7,468 bases of DNA. It comes from Gammaproteobacteria bacterium. Lineage in GTDB: Bacteria; Pseudomonadota; Gammaproteobacteria; SZUA-229. This document shows, one piece after another, positions 6,801 to 7,468 of this stretch. Below the pieces are notes generated by a model, which was not told where the DNA came from, ran no database searches, and saw only the letters and a program-made list of their open reading frames with translations. Numbering within the stretch: the first letter of the stretch is position 1; each line of letters opens with the position of its first letter. The DNA is taken from assembly GCA_026998145.1 (NCBI GenBank), contig JALTRC010000581.1, positions 1-7,468 of the forward strand. The letters are read 5' to 3'. The position numbers and the translations under genes are program-made.

Positions 6801-7468
6801 TAGTGGTGAGGAACTCCATACTGCTGGTGGAGTTTGTCAAAATTGAAGTTGAAAACGGCGTTAATATTCGAGACGCGGTGATTAATGCAGGCAAGGCCCG
6901 TATGCGTCCTATTTTAATAACGGCGCTCACTTTAATGGCCGGTGCTTATATGATTCTTGATGATCTAATCTTCAAGGGCATGGCGGTAAGTTTGCTATTC
7001 GGTGCCGGTGTGGCAACGGTGTTGACACTGGTTGTGATTCCACTGGGTTGCATCAGTATGCAAAAACATTTTTATGCCACAGCGCATCTGGATGACGATG
7101 ATCCTGATGCCGCCAAAGCGGCGGTTGAACAACATCCCCAGGTCAGTTGCGTGGCAACCGATGAATATAAATTACCATTATGGATGCGCATTTATAGCGC
7201 TGTGATTAATGGTGCCACCTGGTTATTTTATATTCTGCGCATGTTTTACATTATGGCGAAAATGGCCTGGGATAATCTAATGGCTCGTTTTGGCTCATCT
7301 AATAACGAACCACCACCAGAACCTCCCTCCGGTGGAAGCGGCGGCTCTGAACCATCACCGGAACCACCGGCACCTGCGCCGGCTACAACAGATACGGCCG
7401 CAGCAGAAAAAGCAGAAAAAGATGAGGCAGCTGTAAAAGCCGCGCCGCTCAAAAAAGCTGGCGCAAAA
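3818..7468 (+). CDS. RND-family efflux permease, with long C-terminal extension (3' end outside window)
   Basis: An open frame of 1217 codons without a stop up to the window edge, against about 1030-1050 residues for typical RND pumps. It is an inner-membrane proton-driven exporter. TM1 is at about 38-56. The first periplasmic loop runs to about 368. The TM2-TM6 block contains the TM4 motif GILVDDATVVVENI with the paired Asp438-Asp439, equivalent to AcrB D407/D408. TM7 is near 563-585, then the second large loop, then TM8-TM12 from about 933. TM10 reads GIVVRNSILLVEF, where Arg998 replaces the Lys940 of AcrB. The standard core ends near residue 1085. After it come an acidic stretch (HLDDDDPD), a hydrophobic segment (about 1128-1152) that could be an extra membrane helix, and a Pro/Gly/Ser then Ala/Lys-rich tail (about 1162-1217). 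ATG 3818 is the first start after an in-frame TAG at 3812. Its ribosome site is weak: AGGG at 3803-3806, 11 bases away. Substrate is unknown; hydrophobic compounds are plausible given the SCP2 neighbour. Confidence 0.95.
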   Translation, partial: MSHNSEEQKKPDDIPEINEKELGIAGRIARQFINSPVTPLLMMAFLGIGLLGLMFTPRQEDPKISVPMVDIYFSYPAASAEQVASLAVNPLERLISEIPGLRHVYSASARGEGMVTAQFIVGEDLGESIVKVHDKIQSNLDKIPPGVSMPLVKPMGADDVPVVTVTLWSKDGSLDDSTLRTLALDVLQRMEEVPNSGKGFVVGGRAEQIRVEVSPERLNGYGVSVEQVANTIRTANAEQSAGVVEGHNHVFNVYTGAFLRSAQDISNLVVAIRDGSPVYVRDVAWVHQAPEETKHLATYTTGAADEGKSVTANGAPAVTIAVAKKVGTNGVTVANQLIEKLNSLKGHIIPDNVEASITRNYGKSANDKVNELLIALFEATVAVSILCLLGLGLRAASVVIFVIPVVILMTIWATWVVDYTIDRVSLFALVFTIGILVDDATVVVENIFRRWLAAGKTTTRIAVDAVREVGNPTILATLTIISSLMAMGFVSGMMGPYMRPIPVLGSAAMFLSLIAAFIFVPWFAMRLRPKLSALEKAEKREKKINAMVARFYNPCMMPLCTNRKLGLAFLFTLIIATFLACSMFYTQAVTVKMLPFDNKPEFNIVINMPEGTALPVTANVTATLAEKIRHIPEVTALQTYVGTASPFNFNGMVRHYYLRNKPWQADIQIMLLDKDERKRQSHEIAVEARKLITETAKKMGAKIQVVEMPPGPPVLQTVVAEIYGPDANTRRQVARDMTKIFEEAEGVVDVDNYMTKPYEFWRFEVDTEKAVRRGISVDTINRTLAMVMGGYQLGDVKKGRELEPTYIVIQAPLGSRSQINRLGNLPVFSVNGDSVPLTELGRFVKSMEDPIVYHKDLRDVEYVVGEMEGRLGAPIYGMFAIEDLLKNYTTPDGVKMTGMPMNLLGPPKDSFTSGFEWGGEWTVTYETFRDMGGAFMAALLLIYALIVWEFKNFALGGLIMAPIPLTLIGIIPGHWLANAEFTATSMIGFIALAGIVVRNSILLVEFVKIEVENGVNIRDAVINAGKARMRPILITALTLMAGAYMILDDLIFKGMAVSLLFGAGVATVLTLVVIPLGCISMQKHFYATAHLDDDDPDAAKAAVEQHPQVSCVATDEYKLPLWMRIYSAVINGATWLFYILRMFYIMAKMAWDNLMARFGSSNNEPPPEPPSGGSGGSEPSPEPPAPAPATTDTAAAEKAEKDEAAVKAAPLKKAGAK

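Noticed and set aside
7246..7452. Minus-strand open frame rich in Gly, Ala and Ser
   Set aside because: It is the antisense shadow of the Pro/Gly/Ala-rich tail of the permease; the low complexity is inherited and it shows no start signals or recognisable domain.

Overview
The window looks like a chromosomal segment of a Gram-negative proteobacterium, most likely a gammaproteobacterium. This rests on the presence of an RND efflux pump with a periplasmic adaptor, a sigma-54 activator, moderate base composition with AT-rich intergenic DNA, and the codon style. The genus cannot be fixed from sequence alone. No RNA gene, mobile element or CRISPR array is visible.

Layout. (1) Bases 1-453, + strand: the C-terminal end of a GGDEF-domain protein whose signature and metal-binding residues are degenerate. 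(2) Bases 492-1832, - strand and convergent with the first gene: a complete sigma-54-dependent activator with a PAS sensor, an AAA+ domain and a Fis-type HTH. (3) Bases 1833-2079: a 247-bp divergent control region. (4) Bases 2080-7468, + strand: an apparent operon of a small SCP2-like lipid-carrier protein, an RND periplasmic adaptor and an RND permease that runs off the right edge. Gaps are only 40 and 39 bp, with no terminator visible.

The control region is the best-supported system in the window. It holds an exact match to the -24/-12 sigma-54 promoter consensus 38 bp before the SCP2 start codon. About 160-185 bp upstream of the predicted transcription start is a cluster of palindromes built on TTGCAAC, a likely enhancer for the adjacent activator. 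Between the two lies an exact match to the IHF consensus WATCAANNNNTTR. This is the textbook layout of a looped sigma-54 promoter and implies that the PAS-AAA-Fis protein switches on the SCP2/RND operon in response to a signal sensed by its PAS domain.

A working model (inference) is that the operon handles a hydrophobic compound. A cytosolic SCP2-fold protein would bind it, and the adaptor and permease would move it out of the inner membrane or periplasm, with an outer-membrane channel encoded elsewhere or downstream. The permease is unusual in carrying a C-terminal extension of at least about 130 residues: an acidic patch, an extra hydrophobic segment, then a Pro/Gly/Ser and Ala/Lys-rich tail still open at the window edge.
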